From positions 85,869-149,868 of the forward strand of contig NZ_JYIY01000074.1 in assembly GCF_000956535.1 (NCBI RefSeq): a DNA stretch of 64,000 nucleotides, in the 5' to 3' direction. The stretch comes from Microbacterium ginsengisoli. GTDB taxonomy: Bacteria; Actinomycetota; Actinomycetes; Actinomycetales; Microbacteriaceae. This document shows positions 38,417-47,020 of the stretch, one piece after another. The translations under genes and the position numbers were made by a program. The notes beneath the pieces were generated by a model. That model was not told where the DNA came from and searched no databases. It saw nothing but the letters and a program-made list of their open reading frames with translations. Position 1 is the first letter of the stretch; each line of letters begins with the position of its first letter.

Positions 38417-39507
38417 CACAGCCCCCGCCCCACCGTTGCCGCAGCCCGCACGGGCTCACTACGCTCCGACACTGGCTTCACCGGCCGGGCCGCCGCACGT
38501 TGCGGCTTCTCCTGCTGCGCAGCGTCGCGTTCCAGACCTGGTGGGGTGCCGTCGGCGACCACCACTGTGTCGAGCTGATCGAGAATCCCGAGCGCGGCCT
38601 TGCGGACGCGTTCGCCGGTGGCCTTCACCACCTCAACAGGCTCCTTCCCATCGACACGGGCGGCCCAGGTCGAGACGTACGGGATCGTGTACCCGCTGGT
38701 GTCCATCCCGTGCGCCGCACCCACCATGAGGGCGACGGATTCCGCCTCGACCTCACCGATCCCGCGATGGTGCCGAGCGTCCTCGTCATCGGGGTTGTGC
38801 AGCAGCACGTGCCCGAGTTCGTGCGCGAGGGTTTTTACTTGGGCAGCGGGGTCCATGTTCTCCCGCACCGCCACCGACTTGGCATCCCAGTCGGTCATGC
38901 CGTTGGCGCCGTGGATCATACCCTCATGCGGCACCCGCAGCACACGGAACCCCGCAGCGACGACCTGCGCCGACAGGCCCTCCCAGAGCCCGGTTGGTGC
39001 TTCACCTTCGAGGAGTTTCGGTGCCGGAGGTTCCGGTATCGGATCGCCATCGGTTTGGGAGGCATCCCAGACGTACGCAGGGCGGGCGGCGATCATCCGG
39101 GATCGCACCACCTCACCCGGACGAGGCTTCTCACCCCGCTCCAACCGCCGCCACGAATCCGCAACTGCCGGCGTCGCCGAAGCGAACCGGCCCGTGACAG
39201 GGGCGAAAATCTGCAACCCCGGCTGGCCCTTCTGAACTTGGCGGCCGAGCTGCTGCCACTGCCGATACCCAGCCACCAACGACGGAAACGGCTCAGGCAC
39301 CCGCCCCGCCGAGTAGTTCGCTTCGTGTTGGAACCAGATCAGCAGCGTGTTGTTGAAGCTCCGTGACCTGAACCTGGCCGCGAACGCTAGAGCGCGCCCC
39401 CAGTCCTTACCGGAGACCAGCGTCTCGACGGCACCGGTCAGGCGCTCGTGGAGTTCGTCGAGCTTCGCATCCCGTGCCGCTCGGATTTCCTCTTTCGTCG
39501 CCATCAT
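38416..39507 (-). CDS. ArdC-type anti-restriction protein
   Basis: 363 residues; AAAGGAGG lies 4 bases before ATG 39507 (ATG 39504 is the alternative). The N-terminal ssDNA-binding domain (RSFNNTLLIWFQHEANYSAG; WQQLGRQVQKGQPGLQIFAP) is followed by a zincin-like part with HELGHVLLH and a later Glu-rich stretch (GIGEVEAESVALMVG). ArdC proteins protect incoming single-stranded plasmid DNA from restriction. It is the first gene of the leading minus-strand block, as expected for early entry. Confidence 0.88.
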   Translation of the reverse strand: MMATKEEIRAARDAKLDELHERLTGAVETLVSGKDWGRALAFAARFRSRSFNNTLLIWFQHEANYSAGRVPEPFPSLVAGYRQWQQLGRQVQKGQPGLQIFAPVTGRFASATPAVADSWRRLERGEKPRPGEVVRSRMIAARPAYVWDASQTDGDPIPEPPAPKLLEGEAPTGLWEGLSAQVVAAGFRVLRVPHEGMIHGANGMTDWDAKSVAVRENMDPAAQVKTLAHELGHVLLHNPDDEDARHHRGIGEVEAESVALMVGAAHGMDTSGYTIPYVSTWAARVDGKEPVEVVKATGERVRKAALGILDQLDTVVVADGTPPGLERDAAQQEKPQRAAARPVKPVSERSEPVRAAATVGRGL

Positions 39508-39561
39508 CGGACCTCCTTTCGGCGAGGCCCATGACATGACAGCCGAGAGCCCTTGCGACCA

Positions 39562-39571
39562 TGAGGTGCGC
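39562..39571 (-). promoter_or_regulatory. recurrent ICE motif copy 7 (GCGCACCTCA)
   Basis: Minus-strand GCGCACCTCA, 54 bases before the ArdC start, in the 271-base gap upstream. Confidence 0.5.
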
Positions 39572-39603
39572 CGGGACGTGCGCGAGCACTGGCAGGAACG
39601 AAA

Positions 39604-39613
39604 CGAGGTGCGT
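39604..39613 (-). promoter_or_regulatory. recurrent ICE motif copy 8 (ACGCACCTCG)
   Basis: Minus-strand ACGCACCTCG, 42 bases beyond copy 7 in the same gap. Two copies upstream of one start suggest a cooperative site. Confidence 0.45.
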
Positions 39614-39628
39614 GACCGCCAGGGATCT

Positions 39629-39656
39629 GACCAGACCCGACGAGTTCGATCTGGTC
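39629..39656. promoter_or_regulatory. inverted repeat upstream of the ArdC operon
   Basis: GACCAGA (39629-39635) and TCTGGTC (39650-39656) form a 7-base inverted repeat with a 14-base spacer. It lies in the gap 39508-39778, which carries no gene and must hold the promoter of the ArdC-led minus-strand block. Confidence 0.4.
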
Positions 39657-39778
39657 TATCTCCTGGCTCGCAGCGATGTCGAGCCTTTGGGGCCTGTCCG
39701 GGTCACGTGATGAGTAACGCGGTTCATACGACGAGTTCGAGTGGGCCTCACGCCCGTCGAGCGCGAGGGAACTCGCCG

Positions 39779-40747
39779 CTACGCAGTTTCGCTGCGGGTC
39801 GCGGGCAGACGATGTCGGTAGCGTGTCGGCGTTACTCCGAATCGTCGTGAGAACCATGCGGAGGCGACACGCGGATCGGCCCAGCCGACGGCTTGTGACG
39901 CTTGATGAACTGAGAGATCAGTCTCATCAATCAGGCGGCTGAACTCGGTCAAGCGAACTTCGGTAAGAAATCGCATTGGGCTGGCCCCCATGTGCGTCGA
40001 GAACAGCCGTGTTAAGTGCGTACGAGACAGCGCGAGTTCTTGGGCCAGTGAAGTAACAGTCCACGGCTCGCCCATGCGCTCCCGAAGCAGCCGCGCAGCC
40101 CGCCCGACGTGCCCAATCATTGCCGGATCTGCCTGCCGCCTCGAAGCCGGCACTTGATTCCGGGTGGGCACGTGGAGAGAGCGGCTGTCTTCGGTAAGGA
40201 AGACCGGTGCGACTGTGCCAACCCACCTCGCTAGAAGCTCGATTGTGCGAATCGATGTCTCTTCGGGCGATGAACACGTATCTGGAAGCATGCTCAGCTG
40301 TCGCCAGATCGGTTCCAGCCGCCGAAAGGACTCGATTCCTGGGGTAAGTACAAGGGAGTTGCCGTCCCAGTCATCAGGATGCACGCCTCGACGAACGCGC
40401 TGCCGTGACCGCAAGAGCCAGCGCATCTGCGCCCTAATGAAGGGTTCGTCCGCATAGATCACCCACAACCGTGATGGCGACAGTGGCAACAGTTGATGCC
40501 GCTTGTGCGAGCCGAGCGCCACCGCTGACCCGGGCGCCAAGCGCTGTATCGCCACATCCGTACAAAGATCGATCTTTCCGGACAGTACGTGGATGAGCGT
40601 GACGACCGGAAACGTCAACTCCTGCGTCGGGACGCAGCGCAGTATCTCGATCGCTGACATGAGCCCGAACTGTTCTCCGGGCGACGCGTCTATCGCAGGG
40701 TCGCTCGCCTCACGAAGTCTGCTCTCGCCGGCCGGTTCGGCGGACAC
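39779..40747 (-). CDS. AraC-family transcriptional regulator
   Basis: 322 residues from GTG 40747. An N-terminal cupin-like sensor part (LAPGSAVALGSHKRHQLLPL) precedes two helix-turn-helix motifs at residues ~225-315: EPWTVTSLAQELALSRTHLTRLFSTHMG and SVHQASQAVGWADPRVASAWFSRRFG, then the family end TPTRYR. It probably controls the divergent or adjacent cargo, perhaps the MFS gene. First gene of the cargo island. Confidence 0.88.
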   Translation of the reverse strand: MSAEPAGESRLREASDPAIDASPGEQFGLMSAIEILRCVPTQELTFPVVTLIHVLSGKIDLCTDVAIQRLAPGSAVALGSHKRHQLLPLSPSRLWVIYADEPFIRAQMRWLLRSRQRVRRGVHPDDWDGNSLVLTPGIESFRRLEPIWRQLSMLPDTCSSPEETSIRTIELLARWVGTVAPVFLTEDSRSLHVPTRNQVPASRRQADPAMIGHVGRAARLLRERMGEPWTVTSLAQELALSRTHLTRLFSTHMGASPMRFLTEVRLTEFSRLIDETDLSVHQASQAVGWADPRVASAWFSRRFGVTPTRYRHRLPATRSETA

Positions 40748-40934
40748 GTCCCATCCGCTTCCTCAGCCCAATTGGTGGCGTGGGCTGGCCGGACTCGTTG
40801 TAACAGCGAGAAGGAGATTGCGCGTATGTCCATGATCCGACGACCGAGAGGCTGCCGGTTCACAGAGCAGGTCGATGCGCGAGCAAAGGTGATATCGGCC
40901 TGCTCGACGTCGAACACATATGGTGTGGTCGCCA

Positions 40935-42140
40935 CTATGCATGGGACTCTCTGGATCTGATCGCGATGCCGATCGTGGTTACCGTGGCCACGATGGCACC
41001 GAGGACCGCGGAGAGAGTTTGGGCGTTCGGCGTCACTGCGACGAGTGCAAAGACGAGTGGCTGGGCGAAGCCGATATAGGAGAGCGAGTAGAACGCGGCG
41101 TTGAGCCGTGCGCGATCTTTCGGGTGACCGATCTCCTCCATGCGACGAAGACCTGCGACGAGCACTAAGCCGTATGCGGCGCCGAGGGCGATAGCGCTGG
41201 GGAGCATCAGGACGGTGAGCCGAGCCGCGAAGGTTCCTGCGGCCAGGAGCATCCCTAGAGCGGCGATTCCCATTCCTAGAGGGAAGGCTCGTCCGGCCCT
41301 CCCACGCTCGATGCGTTGCGCCAAAGGCTGGATGAGTGCTCCGGTGCCCATGGTGAGTCCCGTGATGATCCCCGCTGTGGCGGCCTCGAATCCTTGGACA
41401 TGGATGACCGACGGGATCACGGCGAAGCTCATCGTCGCAGCGCTAAAGACCCACGGTGCCGTGAGCGGAATGGTCCAGAGGAAGGGCCGTGTCGTGATCG
41501 CGCTCCAGAAACTCGCTCGGCGTCTCGATACGAGTTCTGTGGCGGAGACCTCAGCCTGCTCGACGAGTTCTTCGTTGTCGAGGGAAGTATCTGGGGCCCG
41601 CCACAGCAGCGCAGCCGCGATGGCCGAGATGAGCAGATGGAGGGCGTAGGGCAGGACTTCCGGCAGGGGTGCCCATTGCGCGACGAGTCCTGCTGCGAGC
41701 GGGCCGCCACCAAATCCGACGGAGAGCGCGACCGCCACCCGCTTCGGAGCAGCGGAGCGGTCATCCGCAGACAGGTCGGTTACCCATGCCGTGCCTGGAC
41801 CGAGAACCGCGCCAGCGGCCGCACCGGAGAAGAACCTGCCCAGAAGGAGAAGCCAGGCCTCCTGCGAGCCGAGGCACAGCACGATAGAGGCGACAGCGGA
41901 CAGGATGACCGCAACCCGGACCGGCCACCGTCGGTCAACTCGGTCCGCGATCTCGGCGGCGACGAAGAGCACCGGGATGAGACCCACGATGTAGGTAGCG
42001 AACGCGAGGGCGATGAACGAGTCCGGCAGGCCGGCGGTCTCCCGGTACACCGGTAGCAGAGCAGCGAACTGGTTCGCTCCCCACCCCACGACGGTGATAC
42101 CGGTCGCGACGCGTGCCCAACCAGGCAATCGAGTTCCCAT
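40935..42140 (-). CDS. MFS transporter
   Basis: 401 residues with AGGAGAG before ATG. About twelve hydrophobic segments are present, and the N-terminal half carries the MFS motif A region (FVAAEIADRVDRRWPVRVAV). The substrate is unknown; the size suits a small-molecule exporter. It is divergent from the CGNR regulator, with a perfect inverted repeat between them. The 187-base gap on its left, to AraC, shows no convincing gene. Confidence 0.88.
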   Translation of the reverse strand: MGTRLPGWARVATGITVVGWGANQFAALLPVYRETAGLPDSFIALAFATYIVGLIPVLFVAAEIADRVDRRWPVRVAVILSAVASIVLCLGSQEAWLLLLGRFFSGAAAGAVLGPGTAWVTDLSADDRSAAPKRVAVALSVGFGGGPLAAGLVAQWAPLPEVLPYALHLLISAIAAALLWRAPDTSLDNEELVEQAEVSATELVSRRRASFWSAITTRPFLWTIPLTAPWVFSAATMSFAVIPSVIHVQGFEAATAGIITGLTMGTGALIQPLAQRIERGRAGRAFPLGMGIAALGMLLAAGTFAARLTVLMLPSAIALGAAYGLVLVAGLRRMEEIGHPKDRARLNAAFYSLSYIGFAQPLVFALVAVTPNAQTLSAVLGAIVATVTTIGIAIRSRESHA

Positions 42141-42151
42141 GTACTCTCCTA

Positions 42152-42173
42152 AGTAACCGTTCTATCGGTTACT
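42152..42173. promoter_or_regulatory. operator-like inverted repeat between MFS and CGNR genes
   Basis: AGTAACCG (42152-42159) and CGGTTACT (42166-42173) are a perfect 8-base inverted repeat with a 6-base spacer in the 41-base divergent gap. TATAGT, a possible -10 element, follows directly before the CGNR start. The site is well placed for autorepression by the CGNR protein. Confidence 0.6.
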
Positions 42174-42181
42174 ATAGTTGC

Positions 42182-42841
42182 ATGGCTACCGACCTTCGAA
42201 CCAGCACGGCACTGCGGAAGCTTCGTTTCGACGGTGGTTCCCTCGTTCTCAATCTCACCGCAACCGTCGGGCGGCGGGGCGCTGGCGAAGAGCATCGCGT
42301 CGAGCGCCTCGACGGCGAGGGGGCCCTGGAACAGTGGCTCGTCGGTGTAGGTATCGAGGTCGATGCGAGCGTGGATCGGGGAGCGCTGCTGACGGAGTTG
42401 CGTGAGCTTCGCGAGGATGCCTGGGAAGTGCTGTCTGGGGTCGTACACGAGCGACCCGTGTCATCGTTCGCCGTGCAGCGGATAGAGCGGTGGGCCAGCG
42501 CCGATGTTCCCCCGCCCCGCTTGGCGAACACATTGCATGGACCGCAAGCTCGGATGGTGGCACTCAGCCAAAGCGCGATGTGCGCCCGCGCGGCTCGGGA
42601 CCTGCTGGACATCCTCGCAAGCCCTGACGTGCGTCATCGACTCCGGGAGTGCGCGAGCGAGGAATGCCGCATGATCTACGTGCTCCCGTCCGGTTCGAGA
42701 GAGCGTCGCTGGTGCTCAATGAGCCAGTGCGGTAACCGAGCGAAAGCCGCCGCGCACCGCGCACGTTCGCGCCAACCGAGAGAGCACACCGCCGACGTTG
42801 ACGTGACGGACGATCGCTCGATCAAGGAATTGGGAAGATGA
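42182..42841 (+). CDS. CGNR zinc-finger transcriptional regulator
   Basis: 219 residues from ATG 42182; with TATAGT 5-10 bases upstream the message may be leaderless. The C-terminal CGNR finger is read as CASEECRMIYV through RRWCSMSQCGNRAKAAAHRAR (Cys pair, then Cys and Cys-Gly-Asn-Arg). The N-terminal ABATE-like part is the probable ligand sensor. It is divergent from the MFS exporter and coupled to the MaoC-like gene, a likely autoregulated unit. Confidence 0.87.
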   Translation: MATDLRTSTALRKLRFDGGSLVLNLTATVGRRGAGEEHRVERLDGEGALEQWLVGVGIEVDASVDRGALLTELRELREDAWEVLSGVVHERPVSSFAVQRIERWASADVPPPRLANTLHGPQARMVALSQSAMCARAARDLLDILASPDVRHRLRECASEECRMIYVLPSGSRERRWCSMSQCGNRAKAAAHRARSRQPREHTADVDVTDDRSIKELGR

Positions 42842-43377
42842 CTTCACCCGGCTTGCATGTTGCGAATCCGGACGGCTTCTGGCTTGACGACCTCGCAGTC
42901 GGAATGCGGTTCCATTCGCCAGTTGTGCTCCTGCGCGAGGAAGACATCATTGCCTTCGCCGAACAGTTTGACCCGCAGACATTCCATCTCTCTGTCACGG
43001 CGGCCCGAGACAGCTTCTTCGCAGGACTCGCTGCGAGCGGATGGCATACTGCTGCGTTGTCGATGAAACTGCTCGCGCAGGCTTTGCCCTTGGCTACAGG
43101 AATCATCGGCAAAGGCGTGGAGATCGAGTGGCCAAGCCCGACACGACCGAATGACGAACTCGGGGTTGTTGCCCGAATCGACACGATCACGCCGTCGAAG
43201 AGCCGGCCCGGTCGCGGATCGATCACCGTGGGCTACCAAACTCTGAACCAGAACGGCGACATCCGGCAGCGCGCGCGAATCACGCTCATAGGCTGGAGAC
43301 GCGACGTTGGAGCTCAGGCCGCAGCACCGGGTGCTGAGAGCGGCGAAAAGGCGATCAAACGCGGAGAAAGTCGCTGA
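42838..43377 (+). CDS. MaoC-like hot-dog dehydratase
   Basis: 179 residues, starting in the CGNR stop (ATGA). The hot-dog fold shows LDDLAVGMRFHSPVVLLREEDIIAFAEQFDPQTFH and FAGLAASGWHTAALSMKLLAQA, the catalytic-helix pattern Ala-Ser-Gly-Trp-His of MaoC-type enoyl-CoA hydratases. The true substrate is not known. Operon with CGNR suggests metabolism of the compound sensed by that regulator. Confidence 0.82.
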   Translation: MTSPGLHVANPDGFWLDDLAVGMRFHSPVVLLREEDIIAFAEQFDPQTFHLSVTAARDSFFAGLAASGWHTAALSMKLLAQALPLATGIIGKGVEIEWPSPTRPNDELGVVARIDTITPSKSRPGRGSITVGYQTLNQNGDIRQRARITLIGWRRDVGAQAAAPGAESGEKAIKRGESR

Positions 43378-43401
43378 GTCGTACCTGGTCTGGCATTGCG
43401 A

Positions 43402-44262
43402 CTACAGGCTGATGCCGGCAATGCCGGCAAGTACGATCACGGCGCCGATCAGACGCCGGGCGAGGTGTCCTTCGCCGAAGAGACGCCAGGCGAGGAGCGC
43501 GCCGATCACGATGGATGCCTCCCGCAGTGGCGCGACGAGTGCCACGGGTGAGGTTTGCATTGCGGTCAGCACAAGGATGTACGCGAGCGGGGACAGCACG
43601 GCGACCGCGGCGATAGGCGCGCGATTGACGCGGAGGGTGTTCGCGAACGCTGTGCGGCGTCTGATGATGGCTGGGGCCAGGAATGCGACCTGGACGACGA
43701 GCGTGCCGGCGTAGTAGCTGACGGGTGCGAGCCCGATGGAGCCGATCGCGAACGCGTCCCACAGCGTGTAGGCGGCGATCGTGGCTCCGGTGGTAGTACC
43801 CCATGCGATGCCGCGGAGGGGGCGGTTGCCCGTTCTCTGGAAGGGGTTGCCCGTGACGACGAGGATGCCTGCGAGGATGACGAGCGCTCCGATGATCGCC
43901 AGTGCCGTGGGGCGTTCTCCGAGCAGGAAGATAGCGATCACGATGGTGAGCAGCGGTCCGACGCCGCGAGCGATCGGGTAGACGACTCCGAGGTCGGCTC
44001 GGTCGTAGCCCGCCTGCAGGGTGAGCGAGTACGTCAGGTGCAGGGCGGCGGACACGGCCGCAGCGGCGACCAGGGTCCAGGTGATCGGTTGCGAACCGGT
44101 GGCGGCGGCACCGATCGCGAGAGGGAGACACAGGATCGCGGAAGCGGTCGTGTAGGCGCCCACGAACAGCAGCGTGTCGCCCTTCTTGTACTTCGATACG
44201 AGGTTCCAGCCAGCGTGGGCGACTGCGGCGATGAGGACGATCGCAACGGTGACTGGTGGCAT
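43402..44262 (-). CDS. EamA/DMT-family transporter
   Basis: 286 residues from ATG 44262; the longer open frame to 44721 is a shadow. Ten hydrophobic segments in two repeats (PPVTVAIVLIAAVAHAGWNL at the start; PLREASIVIGALLAWRLFGE near the end) mark an EamA-type metabolite transporter. It starts within the stop of the RpiR-type regulator (TGATG), so the two form one unit. Confidence 0.87.
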   Translation of the reverse strand: MPPVTVAIVLIAAVAHAGWNLVSKYKKGDTLLFVGAYTTASAILCLPLAIGAAATGSQPITWTLVAAAAVSAALHLTYSLTLQAGYDRADLGVVYPIARGVGPLLTIVIAIFLLGERPTALAIIGALVILAGILVVTGNPFQRTGNRPLRGIAWGTTTGATIAAYTLWDAFAIGSIGLAPVSYYAGTLVVQVAFLAPAIIRRRTAFANTLRVNRAPIAAVAVLSPLAYILVLTAMQTSPVALVAPLREASIVIGALLAWRLFGEGHLARRLIGAVIVLAGIAGISL

Positions 44263-45146
44263 CAGGTGATGTCGGGCAGGTCGATCCCGGCCCGCTCGGC
44301 GCGCGAGACACGGTCGGGATCGCGCAGTGCCAGTGCTGCCGCGAGAGCGTCGACGACGACAAGCTGCGCCAGACGGCTCCCGGCAGCAGCCATCTGCGTC
44401 GTCAGCGGCGCGCCGCCCACGACGAGTGCGACGGCGGAGACATCGGTGAGTGGTGTGCCGTACTGGTTGGTGATGGCGATGACGGTCGCGTCGGCGGTCG
44501 CGGCGGCGTCGGCGATCGCGACGGTCATGTCGGTGCGACCGGTCGAGCTGACGGCGACGACGACGTCGCCGGGGTCGAGCAGGCGTGCCGCGATCATCGC
44601 GGACTCGTGATCGACGACGCCCGATGTCCGCACGCCCAGCGACCGCAGCCGGAACACGACATCGGCCGCGACCGTCGCCGATGGGCCCGCACCATAGGCG
44701 AGGAGCTGCCCCGCGCCACAAATCGCGGAGACCGCTTGGTCGAGAGCGTCCGGGTCGATCGCGCCGCTGAGGGCGGTGAGCGCGTCGATCCCTGTGCGCG
44801 CTGTCGTGTCGATGATCGTGCGTGTCGAATCGGTGCTCGTGAGCGTGTGTGGCGGGGCGAAGAACTCCGCTGTTCCGCGAGCGCGGGCGATCTCCAGCTT
44901 CAGTTCGGCGAAGCCTGAGAAACCGATTGCGCGGGCGGCACGGACCACGCTCGGCGCCGAGACCCCTGCTCGCTCGGCGACTTGCGCCGTCGTGCTCCTT
45001 CCCACGAACAACGGGTCCTCCAGCACGAGGTCGACAACCTTTGCCTCGCTTGCCACCAGCCCCGCACTCCGCGCCTGAACCGTTCCGAGCCAGCGGCGCA
45101 GCGGATCCTCGGCGGCAGAAACGGAGTTACTTGATGATCTTGCCAT
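44262..45146 (-). CDS. MurR/RpiR-family regulator with SIS domain
   Basis: 294 residues. An N-terminal HTH_6 domain (TTAQVAERAGVSAPSVVRAARAIGFSGFAELKLEIAR) precedes a SIS sugar-phosphate-binding domain (GAGQLLAYGAGPSATVAADV; VVVAVSSTGRTDMTVAIADA). It is divergent from the PanE-like gene by only 23 bases and probably senses a sugar phosphate or similar ligand of the adjacent transporter. Confidence 0.88.
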   Translation of the reverse strand: MARSSSNSVSAAEDPLRRWLGTVQARSAGLVASEAKVVDLVLEDPLFVGRSTTAQVAERAGVSAPSVVRAARAIGFSGFAELKLEIARARGTAEFFAPPHTLTSTDSTRTIIDTTARTGIDALTALSGAIDPDALDQAVSAICGAGQLLAYGAGPSATVAADVVFRLRSLGVRTSGVVDHESAMIAARLLDPGDVVVAVSSTGRTDMTVAIADAAATADATVIAITNQYGTPLTDVSAVALVVGGAPLTTQMAAAGSRLAQLVVVDALAAALALRDPDRVSRAERAGIDLPDIT

Positions 45147-45169
45147 AGGTAATAGCGTAACATTGGGGC

Positions 45170-46090
45170 ATGGTGACAGAGCAGCAACCGAGTTCTTTCA
45201 GGGAGCGCAAGCGCGTTGGAGTCGTGGGCCCGGGAGCCATAGGGACGACGGTGTCCGCACTGCTCCATGAGGCAGGCAACACACCGACGCTCTACGGTCG
45301 CACGCCGCGAACAGAGCTCACCCTGATCGACGGCGACCGCCGGATCGTCGTTCCCGGCCCCGTGCGCACCGATCCTGCTGCGCAGCCTGAGAAGGCGGAT
45401 GTGCTCTTCTTGGCGGTCAAGGCCACCCAGACCGCGGCGGCAGCCCCCTGGCTGCGTGCTTTGTGCGCCCCCGGGACCGTGGTCTGCGTGTTGCAGAACG
45501 GCGTCGAGCAGATCGCTGCCGTTCGACCCCATGTTCCTGAGGGAGTAGAGGTCGTCCCCGCGGTCGTCTGGTTCCCGGCGCAGTCGCAGGAAGACGGCAC
45601 CATCCTCCTGCGGGGCGAGCCCTGGCTGACGCTTCCCGCATCACCGGAGGCGGAGCGCATCGCGGATGTCCTGCGCGACACGCGCTGCCAGGTCGAACTC
45701 GCGGGCGACTTCACCGCTCTCGCCTGGCGCAAGCTTCTCCAGAATGCCGCTGCCGGGCTGATGGCGCTCACCGGTCGGCGTGCCGGCGTGTTCACCCGCC
45801 CTGACTTCGCGGATCTCACTCTCGACTATCTGAAAGAGTGCCTGGCCGTTTCGCATGCGGAAGGAGTAACCCTGAGCGATGACGTGCCCGCTGCCATCCT
45901 GGCCCGCTTCCAGGCCTTCCCGGCTGATATGAGCACGTCGATCCTCACCGACCGAGAAGCCGGCCGGCCGCTCGAATGGGGTATCCGCAACGGCGTCATC
46001 TCGCGTCTCGCGCGCAGACACGACATCCACACGCCGATCAGCGACGCCATCACTGCGCTCCTCGCCGCCACAAGCGACGGCCCCGGATGA
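45170..46090 (+). CDS. ketopantoate reductase-like oxidoreductase (PanE/ApbA)
   Basis: 306 residues. The N-terminal nucleotide-binding motif VGVVGPGAIGTTVSALL is the PanE/ApbA Rossmann start. WRKLLQNAAAGLMALTGR carries the catalytic lysine, and the C-terminal helical domain begins near FADLTLDYLKECL. PanE reduces ketopantoate with NADPH in pantothenate synthesis, but a paralogue in a mobile cargo island with a sugar-phosphate regulator may use another 2-oxo acid. It is divergent from RpiR. Confidence 0.82.
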   Translation: MVTEQQPSSFRERKRVGVVGPGAIGTTVSALLHEAGNTPTLYGRTPRTELTLIDGDRRIVVPGPVRTDPAAQPEKADVLFLAVKATQTAAAAPWLRALCAPGTVVCVLQNGVEQIAAVRPHVPEGVEVVPAVVWFPAQSQEDGTILLRGEPWLTLPASPEAERIADVLRDTRCQVELAGDFTALAWRKLLQNAAAGLMALTGRRAGVFTRPDFADLTLDYLKECLAVSHAEGVTLSDDVPAAILARFQAFPADMSTSILTDREAGRPLEWGIRNGVISRLARRHDIHTPISDAITALLAATSDGPG

Positions 46091-46112
46091 CCCGGGACGC
46101 TGCTGCTCCGGC

Positions 46113-46853
46113 TCAGCGTCCGGAGAGATTACTGAGCGACTGGGACCGAGCGGCGAGGAGCTCCTCGTAGGTGTCGTCGTGCTCAGCCCAGCGGAGGGGC
46201 TTGGCGCGCTCGACGACGATCTCCTTCGGAGTCGGGTTCTGGGTGAGCAGCCCGATGATCTCGTCGAGGAAGTCGCCCATAGGCAGAGCATTCGGGTTGA
46301 GCTTCTCCTGGCCGGCGTTAGCGACGGCCGGCGGGATCAGCTCGGTCACAGCGATACCAGTTCCAGCGAGGTGCGCGCGTAGCGATTCGGTGTACGAGTG
46401 CACGGCCGCCTTCGAGGCGCCGTACGTCGCCATGAGCGGGAACGGCAGGAAGCCGATGCCCGAGGAAACGGTGATGATGTCACCGGCGCCACGGCCGAGC
46501 AGGTGCGGGGTGAACGCATCGATCACGCGGATCGTGCCGAGCAGGTTCACCGAGATCGTGGTCTCGGCCTGGGCGATGTGGTCCGGGTCGCGCAGGTCCT
46601 CAGTGAGCATGACCCCCGACATCGTCACGACGACGTCGAGCTCGGGGTGCTTCGCCAGCACCTCATCGCGCGCCTGAGCGACCGACGCCGCATCGGTGAC
46701 GTCGATGCGCACCGTCTCGACGCCGTCGACCTGCTCGATGTTGCGCCCGCCGACAACGACCGTGCTGCCCGCGTCAACGAATCGCTGGGCGAGGGCACGT
46801 CCGATTCCCGTGGTACCTCCGACGATCAGGACGGTACGTCCGCTGATATCCAT
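46113..46853 (-). CDS. short-chain dehydrogenase/reductase
   Basis: 246 residues from ATG 46853 (MDISGRTVLIVGGTTGIGRALA). The classical SDR cofactor motif TGxxxGIG appears as GGTTGIGRALAQRF. The catalytic Ser-Tyr-Lys triad sits in ITVSSGIGFLPFPLMATYGASKAAVHSYTE. It resembles DltE/YciK-type SDRs of unknown substrate. It is divergent from the MmyB-like regulator, which commonly controls a neighbouring SDR. Confidence 0.88.
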   Translation of the reverse strand: MDISGRTVLIVGGTTGIGRALAQRFVDAGSTVVVGGRNIEQVDGVETVRIDVTDAASVAQARDEVLAKHPELDVVVTMSGVMLTEDLRDPDHIAQAETTISVNLLGTIRVIDAFTPHLLGRGAGDIITVSSGIGFLPFPLMATYGASKAAVHSYTESLRAHLAGTGIAVTELIPPAVANAGQEKLNPNALPMGDFLDEIIGLLTQNPTPKEIVVERAKPLRWAEHDDTYEELLAARSQSLSNLSGR

Positions 46854-47020
46854 GTGCTTCCTCACTTGTCCGTCTCCGACTATGGGCCGGATGGTCTCCC
46901 CGGCTCGATCGCCGGCATGCATCCATGCTCGGCCGATGGTCGAAGCCGAGGAAGGACCCCGCTGATCCGCGTCCTGACAGGGCACCTTTCGATCGGTGGG
47001 GAATGGCTACCGTTGATCGC

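Noticed and set aside
40772..40960. Small plus-strand frame between AraC and MFS genes
   Set aside because: 62 codons, no convincing ribosome-binding site, overlaps the end of the MFS gene and has no recognisable features.
44032..44041. Another copy of the recurrent motif inside the EamA gene
   Set aside because: It reads TCAGGTGCAG within coding sequence, not before a start, so likely chance.
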